Origin: Dyadobacter linearis
GTDB lineage: Bacteria > Bacteroidota > Bacteroidia > Cytophagales > Spirosomataceae
DNA length: 64,000 nucleotides
Reading direction: 5' to 3'
Assembly (NCBI RefSeq): GCF_907165045.1
Contig: NZ_CAJRAU010000003.1
Coordinates: 620,001 to 684,000, forward strand
Shown: positions 16,554 through 26,164 of the stretch, in pieces
How positions within the stretch are numbered: the stretch's first letter is position 1
Layout: each line of letters opens with the position of its first letter
Program-made: the position numbers and the translations under genes
The notes under the pieces: model-generated
Told to the model about the DNA's origin: nothing
The model's database searches: none
Seen by the model: only the letters and a program-made list of their open reading frames with translations

Positions 16554-18029
16554 TTAACTGTTCAATTTCCAATCTCCGCGGTATTGGCGTTTTACGAATT
16601 GGTTTGCGTCGTCGAAGTTGGTGATTTTCATATTGTTACCATCCCATAGCAATTTCTTGCGGCCAGGATAATCAAAACCTTTACCGTCGGCTCTTTGCTT
16701 GCGCAGATTATAGCTGCGAATTCCGAGATTACCCATGATCACAGTTTCGGTCAACGGACCAGCGTAATCAAATGAAGAAGTTAACGCTTTGTGTTCTTTG
16801 CTATTAAAACCTGCTTTACAAGCATCAGACCAGGAAACGTGGTGACCGAATTCCGGCATAGGCGTGTATTTGTTTCCAAAATCACCCTGCTTGTATTCCA
16901 GCTTCGTACCGTCTTTTAGGTAAACTTTGGGGTCAACACCATAAGTACCGCAGGTCATCACCCCTTTTTCGCCGATTAACATTACTCCATTACTGCTATC
17001 AGGCTCGCCCAGCGGATCGTTAGCAGGGATCAGGTCCGGGTGGAATGGACGGAGACCACCGTCGTGCCACGTCAATGTCACTTCCGATTTGTTTACTTTA
17101 TTAGCCGGGAATTTCAACTGTACCCTTGATGATGGCGGGCAGCCTTCCGGAATATATTCAGGTGTCCAATCTTTAATGAAAACCTGGCCGACACTGCATT
17201 CCAACTCCGTTGGATAACCCAAACCTAGTGTACGGAAAGCCGGGTCGATCAGGTGACAACCCATATCTCCCAATGCACCGGTACCGAAGTTCCACCAGCC
17301 GCGCCATTTGAAAGGATGCCACGCTGGATTGTAATCTACCCATTCCGCACAGCCTACCCACAGTTCCCAGTCAATATCCGAAGGCACGTCGAACTTGCCT
17401 GTCGGCACCGGGATACCCTGCGGCCACACGGGACGATTGGTCCAGACGTGCGCTTCGTGTACATTGCCGATTACTCCTTTGTTAAACCATTCCTTCATCT
17501 GGTTTTGTGCAGGGTTAGATGCACCCTGGTTTCCCATCTGCGTTACAACCTTATATTTCCGGGCAGCCTCAGTGAGCATACGCGCCTCGTAAATATCGTG
17601 CGTAAGTGGTTTCTGAACGTATACGTGCTTTCCACGCTGCATGGCCGCCATCGCGATAATCGCGTGCATGTGGTCGGTTGTCGAAACGGTTACGGCATCA
17701 ATATCCTTTTCCATTTCGTCGAACATCTTCCTGAAATCCTTGTATTTCTTTGCTGTCGGATGCAGTTCGAAGTTCTTTTTAGCCTGTCCCCAGTCCACGT
17801 CGCAAAGTGCTACCAGGTTTTCAGCTCCTTTATTCCACGCATTATTAGTATCAGAAAAACCCTTTCCCCCAACCCCTATTCCTGCTATATTCAATTTATC
17901 GCTTGGCGCGCGGTAGCCTTTACCCAATACATGTCGCGGGACAATAAAAAAGCTACCAATTGCTGCTGCCGTAGTCTTTTGCAGAAAGTCCCGGCGGTTC
18001 ACATCTTTTGGTTTATTTTCTCTACTCAT
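16554..18029 (-). CDS. Gfo/Idh/MocA family oxidoreductase with Tat leader
   Basis: A 491-residue exported dehydrogenase. I start it at the ATG at 18029, which begins MSRENKPKDVNRRDFLQKT, a twin-arginine leader; the longer frame adds a non-homologous stretch. The NAD(P) Rossmann motif GIGVGGKG follows near residue 55, and the family EKP signature appears as 'YVQKPLTHDIYEA'. The C-terminal GFO/IDH/MocA domain contains 'FGTGALGDMGCHLIDPAF' with the candidate catalytic His. Such secreted members oxidise or rearrange sugars; the substrate here is unknown. It interrupts panC and panD. Confidence 0.85.
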   Translation of the reverse strand: MSRENKPKDVNRRDFLQKTTAAAIGSFFIVPRHVLGKGYRAPSDKLNIAGIGVGGKGFSDTNNAWNKGAENLVALCDVDWGQAKKNFELHPTAKKYKDFRKMFDEMEKDIDAVTVSTTDHMHAIIAMAAMQRGKHVYVQKPLTHDIYEARMLTEAARKYKVVTQMGNQGASNPAQNQMKEWFNKGVIGNVHEAHVWTNRPVWPQGIPVPTGKFDVPSDIDWELWVGCAEWVDYNPAWHPFKWRGWWNFGTGALGDMGCHLIDPAFRTLGLGYPTELECSVGQVFIKDWTPEYIPEGCPPSSRVQLKFPANKVNKSEVTLTWHDGGLRPFHPDLIPANDPLGEPDSSNGVMLIGEKGVMTCGTYGVDPKVYLKDGTKLEYKQGDFGNKYTPMPEFGHHVSWSDACKAGFNSKEHKALTSSFDYAGPLTETVIMGNLGIRSYNLRKQRADGKGFDYPGRKKLLWDGNNMKITNFDDANQFVKRQYRGDWKLNS

Positions 18030-18161
18030 CGGATTAATTAGAAAAATAAGTGGATAATATAGGTAAAGCATGACGCTTATTAATATTACTTCACACCCCA
18101 TAAAAAAGGCCCTCACCGGGCACATTCCACTCGCCTGGAACCGTTAAGCAGGGCCTTATGT

Positions 18162-18193
18162 TTTGATGACTGGGTATTATTCCTGTAACTTTG
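18162..18193 (+). promoter_or_regulatory. Promoter of panD
   Basis: TTTG (18162-18165), exactly 20 bases, TAACTTTG (18186-18193): a perfect match to the Bacteroidota consensus. It overlaps an in-frame TTG at 18191, which therefore cannot be the panD start, and supports the ATG at 18239. Confidence 0.72.
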
Positions 18194-18238
18194 GGCAATA
18201 ATACGTTCCTTTTTTATCTCGACTTATTTTACCGGGTA

Positions 18239-18589
18239 ATGCAAATAACAGTAATGAAATCGAAGATTCACCGCGTTAAGGTGACTCAGGCGGAACTGAA
18301 TTATGTAGGCAGCATCACGATTGACGAAGACCTGATCGATGCGGCCGGACTGGTTGAAAATGAACAGGTTCATATCGTCAATAATAACAATGGCGAGCGC
18401 TTTGTTACCTATGTAATTAAGGGCGAAAGAGGCTCAGGAATGATCTGTCTGAACGGAGCGGCTGCGCGTCGCGTGCAGATCGGCGACATTATTATCATTA
18501 TCGCTTACGGATCGATGAGCCAGGAGGAAGCCAAAACCTTCAAGCCAATGGTAGTTTTTCCAGACCATAATAATCATCTGGTTGGCTAG
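18239..18589 (+). CDS. panD: Aspartate 1-decarboxylase precursor
   Basis: A 116-residue PanD, a pyruvoyl enzyme that makes beta-alanine from aspartate for pantothenate synthesis. With the ATG at 18239 the N-terminus aligns residue for residue with the E. coli enzyme (HRVKV at 11-15) and places the self-cleavage site exactly at Gly24-Ser25 in YVGS. 'NNGERFVTY' and '[19 protein letters not shown]' complete the fold. It is followed 33 bp later by a membrane protein gene and probably starts a transcription unit reaching the YugP-like gene. Confidence 0.96.
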   Translation: MQITVMKSKIHRVKVTQAELNYVGSITIDEDLIDAAGLVENEQVHIVNNNNGERFVTYVIKGERGSGMICLNGAAARRVQIGDIIIIIAYGSMSQEEAKTFKPMVVFPDHNNHLVG

Positions 18590-18622
18590 CAATCCCTCTC
18601 CATACACTTACCCGCATTATTT

Positions 18623-19657
18623 ATGAAAAACATTTTACGTTATGCCATTTCGCTGATCTTGGCAGGTGGATTATTATGGTTTGTATTCAAAGATATTAAT
18701 CTGAGTGAAATGCTCGACCGCTTCGCCAAATCTGACTGGCGGTGGATTGCAGTTTCGTGCTTCTTTCTGATGTGTGCGCACGTAACGAGAGCCTGGCGCT
18801 GGGCAATGCTCATGGAGCCGCTCGGACACAAGCCCAGTCTTGTCAATAGCTCGGTAGCAGTATTAACCGGTTATTTTGCCAATTACATTGTGCCGAGAAT
18901 GGGCGAGGTGACCCGCTGCGGTACTTTATACCGACTTGAAAAGATTCCTGTAAATTTAAGTTTCGGAACGGTAGTAGCTGAACGTATTTTCGATGTGATC
19001 GTGCTGGTACTGATGATCGGCTTGAATTTTATCCTTGAATTCGATCGCCTCAGCACTTTTTTCACTGATTTTTTCCAAAGTAAAGTCGGCGGCGAATCAA
19101 GCGGCTCGGGTAGTGGGATACTACTTTATATTTTGATAGGCGGACTTTTACTGGTAGCATTGGTTGGTTTTTATTTATACAAAAACCTTGCTTTCCGCTC
19201 GCGCCTGCAACAAAATGCATTGGTCGCCAAGATTACTGATTTCGCGAAAGGAATGCTGGAAGGTTTGCTGAGCGTTCGCAAACTACGCAGCCCGGGGTTG
19301 TTTATCCTGAGTAGCCTGATGATCTGGGTACTATATTACCTGGTTTCTTACGTATTATTTTTCTGCATTCCGGAAACCTCCGATCTAGGCCCGCTTGCAG
19401 GATTGACGTTGCTGGTAGTAGGCGCGATCGGTATGACAGCTCCCACGCAAGGAGGGATCGGCGCGTACCACCTTTTGGTAGGTAATGTGCTGGTATTGTA
19501 TGGATTAACAAAAAGCGATGGTATCACACTGGCCACTTTTATTCACGGCGCGCAAATGGTGTTTATGCTGGCAATAGGTGCGCTGGCCTTTTTGTTTGTT
19601 TTGGTAAAAAACAATAAATCAGTGGGCGAACCTGAATCAATACCTGCCGAACGTTAA
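18623..19657 (+). CDS. Lysylphosphatidylglycerol synthase/flippase-like membrane protein
   Basis: A 344-residue integral membrane protein with about eight hydrophobic segments and the UPF0104/LPG-synthase transmembrane pattern: 'RAWRWAMLMEPLGHKPS...A...GYFANYIVPRMGEVTRC' early and 'GAIGMTAPTQGGIGAYHLLVGNVLVLYG' late. These domains resemble the flippase half of MprF; no synthase domain is present here, so lysyl-transfer is not predicted. Members often accompany lipid or glycan export. It is co-oriented with panD and rfaE2. Confidence 0.8.
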   Translation: MKNILRYAISLILAGGLLWFVFKDINLSEMLDRFAKSDWRWIAVSCFFLMCAHVTRAWRWAMLMEPLGHKPSLVNSSVAVLTGYFANYIVPRMGEVTRCGTLYRLEKIPVNLSFGTVVAERIFDVIVLVLMIGLNFILEFDRLSTFFTDFFQSKVGGESSGSGSGILLYILIGGLLLVALVGFYLYKNLAFRSRLQQNALVAKITDFAKGMLEGLLSVRKLRSPGLFILSSLMIWVLYYLVSYVLFFCIPETSDLGPLAGLTLLVVGAIGMTAPTQGGIGAYHLLVGNVLVLYGLTKSDGITLATFIHGAQMVFMLAIGALAFLFVLVKNNKSVGEPESIPAER

Positions 19658-19695
19658 ACAGGAAGCACAATAGTCCTACACATTGGAAAGCTAGT

Positions 19696-20193
19696 ATGAT
19701 CAATATGAATTTAACAGAAAGTAAAATACTGAGACTGGAAGAAGCGATCCCGACCATCGAAGATTGGCAACGTGGCGGACAGAAAGTTGTGTTCACTAAT
19801 GGCTGCTTTGATATTGTCCATTTGGGGCATATTGATTACCTCGAAAAAGCGCACGCACTGGGCGACCGGCTGGTTTTGGGTTTGAATACCGATGCCTCCG
19901 TCAGCAGACTGAAAGGCCCGCTCCGGCCGGTTGTAAATGAATATGCCCGCGCTCGTTTAATGGCGGCACTGTCTTTCGTAGATGCTGTCATTTTGTTCGA
20001 CGAACCGACGCCTAGTCAGTTGATTGAGGCAGTAAAACCTGACATTTTGGTCAAAGGAGACGATTATACGGTTGAAACTATTGCTGGCGCAGATTTTGTT
20101 TTAAGTAAAGGAGGTGAGGTAAAAACGATAGCACTTGTACAGGGTTACTCAACTACCGCGCTGATTGAAAAAATAAAACAAGGATATAAATAG
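19696..20193 (+). CDS. rfaE2: D-glycero-beta-D-manno-heptose 1-phosphate adenylyltransferase
   Basis: A 165-residue cytidylyltransferase-fold enzyme, the stand-alone equivalent of the C-terminal half of HldE, activating heptose-1-phosphate with ATP for LPS core synthesis. Motifs are 'FTNGCFDIVHLGHIDYL' (HxGH), 'RLKGPLRPV', 'ILVKGDDYTVETIAGADFV' and the terminal 'GYSTTALIEKI' in the position of the ISTTxxI-type signature. The separate kinase half is not in this window. It ends 9 bp before the next gene. Confidence 0.92.
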   Translation: MINMNLTESKILRLEEAIPTIEDWQRGGQKVVFTNGCFDIVHLGHIDYLEKAHALGDRLVLGLNTDASVSRLKGPLRPVVNEYARARLMAALSFVDAVILFDEPTPSQLIEAVKPDILVKGDDYTVETIAGADFVLSKGGEVKTIALVQGYSTTALIEKIKQGYK

Positions 20194-20202
20194 GAAATAG
20201 CT

Positions 20203-20883
20203 ATGACGGGAGCGTATGTGATTATGGGTATAGTAATGCTTTTGAGCTTTTACGTACAGTGGAGACTCAAAAGTAAATTTGAAGAATATTCTCAGGTTGG
20301 CCTGAGTAATGGAATGAGCGGAAAAGAAATCGCAGAAACAATGTTGCGCGAAAGTGGCATTTACGATGTGCGGGTACTTTCTGTGGAAGGCAAGCTGACT
20401 GACCATTATAATCCTCAGGATAAAACAGTTAACCTGAGTCCGGACGTTTTTTACGGCAGAAGTGTAGCTGCTGCTGCGGTTGCTTCCCACGAATGCGGCC
20501 ACGCGGTTCAGCATGCAACTGCTTATAAATGGTTGCAGTTCAGATCGCAGATGGTACCGTTCCTGAGCATTGCTTCCCGCTACATGCAATGGATCATTTT
20601 GCTGGGTATCGTGCTGATTAATACTACCGTACTTCCATTAACAATCGGTGTAGCGCTTTTTGCAGCAACCACGCTTTTCAGCTTTATCACTTTGCCGGTA
20701 GAATACGACGCAAGTAACAGAGCACTGGCCTGGATCCAGAAAAACAGAATTGTGAACGAAAGAGAATATGTTATGTCGAGCGACGCTCTGAAATGGGCTG
20801 CTAGAACATACTTAGTTGCAGCAATCGGTTCTCTGGCTACATTACTTTACTATGTAAGCCTTCTGATGGGCCGCAGAGACTAG
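20203..20883 (+). CDS. Membrane zinc metallopeptidase, YugP type
   Basis: A 226-residue membrane protein with an N-terminal helix, then 'SHECGHAVQHA', an HExxH zinc motif, and further membrane segments ('WIILLGIVLINTTVLPLTIGVALFAATTLFSFI'); 'EYDASNRAL' supplies the distal acidic ligand. Family PF04298 (YugP) has no firmly known substrate. It probably shares a transcript with rfaE2, given the 9-bp gap. Confidence 0.88.
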   Translation: MTGAYVIMGIVMLLSFYVQWRLKSKFEEYSQVGLSNGMSGKEIAETMLRESGIYDVRVLSVEGKLTDHYNPQDKTVNLSPDVFYGRSVAAAAVASHECGHAVQHATAYKWLQFRSQMVPFLSIASRYMQWIILLGIVLINTTVLPLTIGVALFAATTLFSFITLPVEYDASNRALAWIQKNRIVNEREYVMSSDALKWAARTYLVAAIGSLATLLYYVSLLMGRRD

Positions 20884-20930
20884 GCTTCGACTGCGTTCAG
20901 CTGGACAGTCAAGTGGTCAATCACTTTTGA

Positions 20931-20966
20931 AAAGGCTGGGAAACGATTGTTTCCCAGCCTTTTTCT
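20931..20966. terminator. Bidirectional intrinsic terminator
   Basis: Perfect 11-bp stem GGCTGGGAAAC (20934-20944) / 20949-20959, loop GATT, with AAAA before and TTTTTC after. It separates the YugP-like gene from the convergent FG-GAP gene. Confidence 0.88.
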
Positions 20967-22134
20967 ATTTTATCAGCTGATTCCAATATACTACTACATT
21001 GTGCGTCGCTCTTCCGGAGGCGATCACATCCTTATCGCCGTCGCCGTCGAGGTCGGCGATGATGAGATCTTCGCAGGCGATTTTGATCTTATCGTCGAGT
21101 ACAAATTCTTTCCAGGTTTTACCCTCCGGATCAGAGCCCACGAAAATCCTTACACCAGTTTCTCCCGCCGCATTCGGATTTCGCCAACCCATTACGACCT
21201 GATCCCTGCCCTGCCCGAAAAAATCGGCACAGGCCAGCGCGTGGCCTTCTTTCATATTGTTGGTCAATACCGCGCGGTTGTCTTTCGAATACACTACCAG
21301 TTCGTTTCCGTGCATGGGTTCGATGGTCGCAGTGAAGAGCTTATTTCCTCCCAAACTTCCTGTCCTGATCTCCCCTACTGCTTTGCCGTCTACCATCCAG
21401 TTGCCCGAAGCTGCCCAGCCGTCGGCGCCATTCAGGAACACTTGAACTCCTTCTTTTCCAGCAACCGACAACCCCAAAATGCGGCCAGGGACTTCCATAG
21501 CATTCATATTGTGTGTCATGTGCATATTGGTTTCCAGCAGATCAAATCCCCAGATGCCTTTTCTATTTTCAGGAATATCAAACAAAATCATCTTCACCCC
21601 CGCGCCCACGCCTCCCTCATTTCCTTCCCCGTGCAGCGGTAAAACTGCCAGCTGGAAATCGCCCTCCGCTTTCTTAACCCACTGCATTCTGTGAATGGTA
21701 ACTTCGTGATGCAGCTTTACAGGTTCCCAAAGCTGGGTCCGGTCTTCCGGGGCAGCCAGATAGAATACCGCTCCAGACAATTTAGGATTTTTTGTTTCAG
21801 AAGGATTCCACTGCGCGCCTACGGCAACTTCCACTTTTCCGTCTCCGTCAATATCCCGCGCGGCAATGCATACATTATCCTGCTCGGTAAGGTCTTTTGC
21901 GATAATATGCTTTGTCCAGGAACCGTCCTTTTTACCCGGATTTTTATACCAGACAATTTCCTTTTTGTCAGCCAGCAGAATATCAATTTTCCCGTCCCCG
22001 TCCACATCGCCGGAGGCAACCCCGTAGCCGATACTGATCTTATCGTCTATCACCTCGCCTTTGAAAGTAGCAGTTTGCCCGAATACACTTCCGGTTGTCA
22101 GCAATGCGGTATATAGCAGTAGTTTTTTCTTCAT
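20965..22134 (-). CDS. Secreted FG-GAP/VCBS-repeat propeller protein
   Basis: A 389-residue protein with a signal peptide (ends about residue 19, SVFGQ) and several calcium-binding propeller repeats: 'SGDVDGDGKIDILLADK', 'ARDIDGDGKVEVAVGAQW' and 'IADLDGDGDKDVIASGRA'. The DxDGDGxxD loops are the integrin-alpha/FG-GAP type. No type IX sorting domain is seen at the C-terminus. The molecular function is unknown; another protein of this class is encoded at 41720-42916. Confidence 0.78.
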   Translation of the reverse strand: MKKKLLLYTALLTTGSVFGQTATFKGEVIDDKISIGYGVASGDVDGDGKIDILLADKKEIVWYKNPGKKDGSWTKHIIAKDLTEQDNVCIAARDIDGDGKVEVAVGAQWNPSETKNPKLSGAVFYLAAPEDRTQLWEPVKLHHEVTIHRMQWVKKAEGDFQLAVLPLHGEGNEGGVGAGVKMILFDIPENRKGIWGFDLLETNMHMTHNMNAMEVPGRILGLSVAGKEGVQVFLNGADGWAASGNWMVDGKAVGEIRTGSLGGNKLFTATIEPMHGNELVVYSKDNRAVLTNNMKEGHALACADFFGQGRDQVVMGWRNPNAAGETGVRIFVGSDPEGKTWKEFVLDDKIKIACEDLIIADLDGDGDKDVIASGRATHNVVVYWNQLIK

Positions 22135-22231
22135 TTTGAGTAAATATTATCAAATCGGGCTGTAAAACTTTTAACCTATTTTTTCACAATATACTTCAAA
22201 ACCCACAGTACAGTCCCTGAAAAAAGACTTT

Positions 22232-22265
22232 TTTGTGCGGCTTTGACCTGCTTTGCATACTTTTG
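22232..22265 (+). promoter_or_regulatory. Probable gcvT promoter
   Basis: TACTTTTG (22258-22265) is a perfect -7 box 28 bases before the ATG; a TTTG at 22232-22235 gives a 22-base spacer, slightly longer than the usual 19-21. Confidence 0.45.
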
Positions 22266-22293
22266 TGAATTAAAGTGAATCAATTTGTCCTTC

Positions 22294-23376
22294 ATGAAAA
22301 CTGTCCCTTTACACCAAGTCCACGTCGCTCTCGGCGCCAAAATTGTCCCGTTTGCTGGTTTTGAAATGCCTGTACGCTATTCTTCGGATCTGGACGAGCA
22401 CCACGCTGTGAGAAATAATGTAGGTGTATTTGATGTTTCGCACATGGGCGAGTTCCTCGTGAAGGGGCCAAAAGCGCTGGATCTGATCCAAAAAGTGTCA
22501 GCCAACGATGCTTCGGCATTGTTTGACGGAAAGGTCCAGTATAGCTATTTACCCAATGATACAGGCGGAGTTGTGGACGATCTGCTGGTTTACAGAATCA
22601 GGGAAGATGAATATTTGCTCGTTGTGAATGCGTCGAATATCGAGAAAGACTGGAACTGGATCCAGAGCAAAAACAGCGAGGGTGCGCAGATGGAAAACAT
22701 TTCTGACGCTACCTGCCTTTTCGCAGTTCAGGGACCGAATGCAACAGCTACTTTACAGAAACTGACCACCGTGGATCTGACTTCCATGGAATATTATACG
22801 TTTCAGATCGGCGAAATGGCTGGAATTCCTGATGTATTTATTTCAGCTACCGGCTATACAGGCTCCGGCGGATTTGAGATATATGTACCAAATCAGCACG
22901 CAGAGAGAATGTGGAATACAATTTTCGAAGCTGGTGAAGAATTTGGCATTAAACCTATTGGTCTTGGCGCGAGAGACACATTGAGACTGGAAAAAGGATT
23001 TTGTCTTTACGGAAATGATGTTGACGACAATACCTCGCCGCTGGAAGCAGGATTAGGCTGGGTTACGAAGTTCACCAAAAACTTTAATAACTCAGATTCC
23101 CTGAAAGCACAGAAAGAAGCCGGTTTAAATAAGAAGCTGGTTGGTTTTGAAATGATCGACAGAGGTATTCCCCGCGGACATTACGAACTTTGCGACGCAG
23201 AAGGCAACAAGCTCGGCGAGGTAACTTCCGGCACCCAATCCCCTACTTTGCAAAAAGGGATTGGAATGGGCTATGTGCCCGTCGCACACAGCAAAGCTGA
23301 TTCAGAAATATTTATAAAAGTCAGGGACAGGCTTTTAAAAGCTAAGATTGTGAAACTGCCTTTTGTAAAAAATTAA
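22294..23376 (+). CDS. gcvT: Glycine cleavage system T protein (aminomethyltransferase)
   Basis: A 360-residue tetrahydrofolate-dependent aminomethyltransferase that releases ammonia and passes the one-carbon unit from the H-protein lipoyl arm to THF. Family motifs visible: '[10 protein letters not shown]', 'FDVSHMGEF', '[19 protein letters not shown]', '[14 protein letters not shown]' and '[21 protein letters not shown]'. The ATG at 22294 starts the usual MKTVPLH; an in-frame TTG at 22285 is too close to the promoter. The other glycine-cleavage genes are not in the window. comB follows 27 bp later. Confidence 0.95.
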   Translation: MKTVPLHQVHVALGAKIVPFAGFEMPVRYSSDLDEHHAVRNNVGVFDVSHMGEFLVKGPKALDLIQKVSANDASALFDGKVQYSYLPNDTGGVVDDLLVYRIREDEYLLVVNASNIEKDWNWIQSKNSEGAQMENISDATCLFAVQGPNATATLQKLTTVDLTSMEYYTFQIGEMAGIPDVFISATGYTGSGGFEIYVPNQHAERMWNTIFEAGEEFGIKPIGLGARDTLRLEKGFCLYGNDVDDNTSPLEAGLGWVTKFTKNFNNSDSLKAQKEAGLNKKLVGFEMIDRGIPRGHYELCDAEGNKLGEVTSGTQSPTLQKGIGMGYVPVAHSKADSEIFIKVRDRLLKAKIVKLPFVKN

Positions 23377-23403
23377 TATCTCTAATCAGTACCGCTTTTC
23401 AGA

Positions 23404-24114
23404 ATGAAACAACTTGACGTTTGTCTTACCCCCGATCTGCTTCATTTACACAAACTTGATAATTCAATCGTAGTAGTAGCGGATATATTTCGCGCCACTT
23501 CCTGCATGGTTACCGGCCTTGCTTATGGTGTCAAAAGCATTACGCCAGTGGCTAGTATCGAAGAATGTAAGTTTTTGCAGGATAAAGGATTCATCGCCGC
23601 AGCCGAGCGCGACGCGCGGAAAGTGGAAGGTTTTGATCTTGATAATTCGCCTTTCAGCTATATGAATGAGCGGCTGATCGGGTCACAGATCGCAATGACG
23701 ACGACCAATGGAACGTTATCGATTGCGAAGGCGAAATCTTCTGCGGTAAAAGTAATGATCGGATCTTTCCTGAACCTCGGCGCACTGGCCAATCTTCTTA
23801 AAAGCGAACCTTACGATGTGCTCGTACTTTGCGCGGGCTGGAAAGGCAGGCCCAATCTGGAAGACACACTATTTGCCGGCGCGCTGGCCGATGCATTGAA
23901 AGACCAGTTTATGCTGCTGGAAGACGGTACTTTGATGGCGCACAGATTATATGAACAGGGTAAGGGAAATTTACTTGCCAGTGTCTCAAACTCTTCGCAC
24001 GTACGCCGCTTGCAGCGACTGGGTATCCAAAAGGATATTTCCTATTGTTTACAAAAAGACCTTTACGATATTGTGCCCGTACTTCGCGGAAACACATTAG
24101 TATCAATGAATTAA
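23404..24114 (+). CDS. comB: 2-phosphosulfolactate phosphatase family protein
   Basis: A 236-residue ComB-family protein: 'VVVADIFRATSCMVTGLAYG', 'AAERDARKVEGFDLDNSPFSY', 'TTTNGTLSI', and 'VLCAGWKGRPNLEDTLFAGAL' are the conserved blocks. In archaea ComB dephosphorylates phosphosulfolactate in coenzyme M synthesis; bacterial members are widespread without coenzyme M and their role is uncertain (sulfonate metabolism is an option). Only 27 bp after gcvT and 14 bp before the next gene, so an operon is likely. Confidence 0.88.
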   Translation: MKQLDVCLTPDLLHLHKLDNSIVVVADIFRATSCMVTGLAYGVKSITPVASIEECKFLQDKGFIAAAERDARKVEGFDLDNSPFSYMNERLIGSQIAMTTTNGTLSIAKAKSSAVKVMIGSFLNLGALANLLKSEPYDVLVLCAGWKGRPNLEDTLFAGALADALKDQFMLLEDGTLMAHRLYEQGKGNLLASVSNSSHVRRLQRLGIQKDISYCLQKDLYDIVPVLRGNTLVSMN

Positions 24115-24128
24115 TATAAAAACTATAC

Positions 24129-26114
24129 ATGCTGCGATTTCTTGTTCTATTATTTTGTGGGTTAATGCTGATTTGCAATCAAGTGGATGCGCAGCGAAAA
24201 ACCACGCCGCCACGGAAAACAATACTTGCTCCCAAGAAAAAGGCTGCGACTACCCCAACGAAACCGGCGGTCACTCAACCCGATACATTGCGCAAAGCTG
24301 CTCCTGTGGCAACTCCGGCGGCAGATACAACACAGAATGCGGGTCAGGCAGTAGTGGACACCACAAGCGGAGGCACCGAAGTAACCCCGGACAGCCTGAC
24401 TGAAAGAGCGGCAGAAGAGAAGCTGGCAAAAACAGAAAAACCGGCGGACAGCCTGCATTCCTATAAAATAACAGTTGATGATATTTCTTACCTGACCGTT
24501 TGTCCGGGCACGAATATCACAATTCCATTCACCACCAACGGACCTTTCGACGACGGCAATACCTTCATTGCACAGCTAATCGACGCTTCCGGCAAAACAA
24601 TTCCTATTTCCCTGCCTGTTAGTAAAAGTCCCGTGAAGGCGGTTATTCCTTCTTACAAAATAGGTGGCGAAGTTTACAGGATACAAATAGTTAGCTCGAT
24701 CCCGGTGATCAGAAGTCAGGAAGTACCTATTCGCCTGTTGCAGGCACCGGCGGCGCGCATTGAGTTCATGGACGGAACGCAGTCGACCAGGACAATGCCC
24801 GGGCAGGAAGTACAACTTAGGGTTAGCCTGACTGGAACTGCGCCGTGGTCTTTCCGACTTTCAGACAGCACTATTGTTACGCAAACACTTTCGAATCCGC
24901 ATTATCTGATCGTGAAACCGGCAGACGTAAAAGCTTACAAAATTGCGGGTGTGGCCAATGCGTGCGGGAGCGGTACTACTTCGGGAGAAGCGATCGTGAA
25001 TGTAAACAGTAACCCTGAGCCCAAACTGGAATTGAAAGAAGTTGAGAAAATTGCCAAATTGTGTAGTGGAATACCTTTTCAGGTACCATTTAATGCGACT
25101 GGTAAATTCAAGGAAGGAAACAAGTTTGTGGTACAGATTGCGGAGCGGACAGGTGCTTTTAAAACAATATCCCCACCGGACAGCACTGGATATATAAATG
25201 CTGAGATACCAGCGAATTACAAACCCGGTGAATACAAGCTGCGCGTAGTTTCTTCTGCACCTTATCTGGTTACACAAACCGCAAATGTTTCTATTGTATC
25301 GACCACAGTTACTACCCTGCAAAAGGATTCACTTCGCTTGGGAGAGAATGAAACGGGTGAGCTGACAGTGAAATTCACAGGCGGCGGACCGTGGTTCGTA
25401 TTGCTTTCTGACGGCACTTATGAAAACAATATCCAGGAATCGCCGCATAAAATAAAGGTGAAGCCTATTTATGACACCAATTATCAGATCACCTCTGCGG
25501 GTGGACTTTGTGGTGTAGGTAAATTTTCTGGAAGCGCAAAAGTTTCGGTAAAAAGCCCGCCGGCGAGCATTACCCTAGAAAAACTGCCACAGAATATGGT
25601 CTGCGCCGGAACAACGATAGAAATTCCTTACAAAATAGAGGGTCGCTACAATGCGGGTAATAAGTTTACGGTTCAAATGACGGACAAATCGGGTCGTTTT
25701 GTAAGTCTTCCGACTACGATCACTCCTAATACGATGAAGGTGAAAATCTCCAATGCAGCTGCGGGCGACTCGATCAAAACACAGAAAATCAGGATTATAT
25801 CGTCGTCACCGGCCGTGTCCAGCGCGATTGAAGAACTCGACGTAATATCCCCTGACCAGGCTATCGGAGAGATTTCCGGAAAAGGGACTATAACCGCGGG
25901 CAGGTCTACAAGAATTCAGCTGAAATTTAAAAATGGACTTCCACCCTGGTCATTTACACTTTCCGACGGCACTGCGATCAATGGTACCTTCCTGAATCCT
26001 TACCTGATTTCGGTATCCCCAACAGCAACTACCGAATACAAAATCAGCACATTGAAAAGTGGCTGCGGCTCGGGTACCGGCAAAGGTTCCGCTGTGGTAA
26101 CGGTCGATAATTAA
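24129..26114 (+). CDS. Secreted protein of three tandem paired Ig-like modules
   Basis: A 661-residue exported protein: signal peptide (to about residue 20, VDAQ), a Pro/Thr/Ala-rich low-complexity linker to about residue 115, then three copies of a two-part unit. Part A reads 'CPGTNITIPF...GNTFIAQL' / 'CSGIPFQVPF...GNKFVVQI' / 'CAGTTIEIPY...GNKFTVQM'; part B reads 'PWSFRLSDS' / 'PWFVLLSDGT' / 'PWSFTLSDGT' and ends with a 'CGSGT..G.A.V.V' strand. Paired cysteines recur in each unit. It looks like an extracellular or surface adhesion-type stalk; no catalytic motif and no clear sorting domain. Function unknown. Confidence 0.72.
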   Translation: MLRFLVLLFCGLMLICNQVDAQRKTTPPRKTILAPKKKAATTPTKPAVTQPDTLRKAAPVATPAADTTQNAGQAVVDTTSGGTEVTPDSLTERAAEEKLAKTEKPADSLHSYKITVDDISYLTVCPGTNITIPFTTNGPFDDGNTFIAQLIDASGKTIPISLPVSKSPVKAVIPSYKIGGEVYRIQIVSSIPVIRSQEVPIRLLQAPAARIEFMDGTQSTRTMPGQEVQLRVSLTGTAPWSFRLSDSTIVTQTLSNPHYLIVKPADVKAYKIAGVANACGSGTTSGEAIVNVNSNPEPKLELKEVEKIAKLCSGIPFQVPFNATGKFKEGNKFVVQIAERTGAFKTISPPDSTGYINAEIPANYKPGEYKLRVVSSAPYLVTQTANVSIVSTTVTTLQKDSLRLGENETGELTVKFTGGGPWFVLLSDGTYENNIQESPHKIKVKPIYDTNYQITSAGGLCGVGKFSGSAKVSVKSPPASITLEKLPQNMVCAGTTIEIPYKIEGRYNAGNKFTVQMTDKSGRFVSLPTTITPNTMKVKISNAAAGDSIKTQKIRIISSSPAVSSAIEELDVISPDQAIGEISGKGTITAGRSTRIQLKFKNGLPPWSFTLSDGTAINGTFLNPYLISVSPTATTEYKISTLKSGCGSGTGKGSAVVTVDN

Positions 26115-26164
26115 TGCGCGCCGGGTCAGAAATGATTATCCTTTATAGCAAATCGTGTTAGAAG

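Noticed and set aside
18191-18238. Longer panD reading from TTG
   Set aside because: The TTG overlaps the -7 box; the ATG at 18239 aligns exactly with the E. coli enzyme and puts the cleavage serine at 25.
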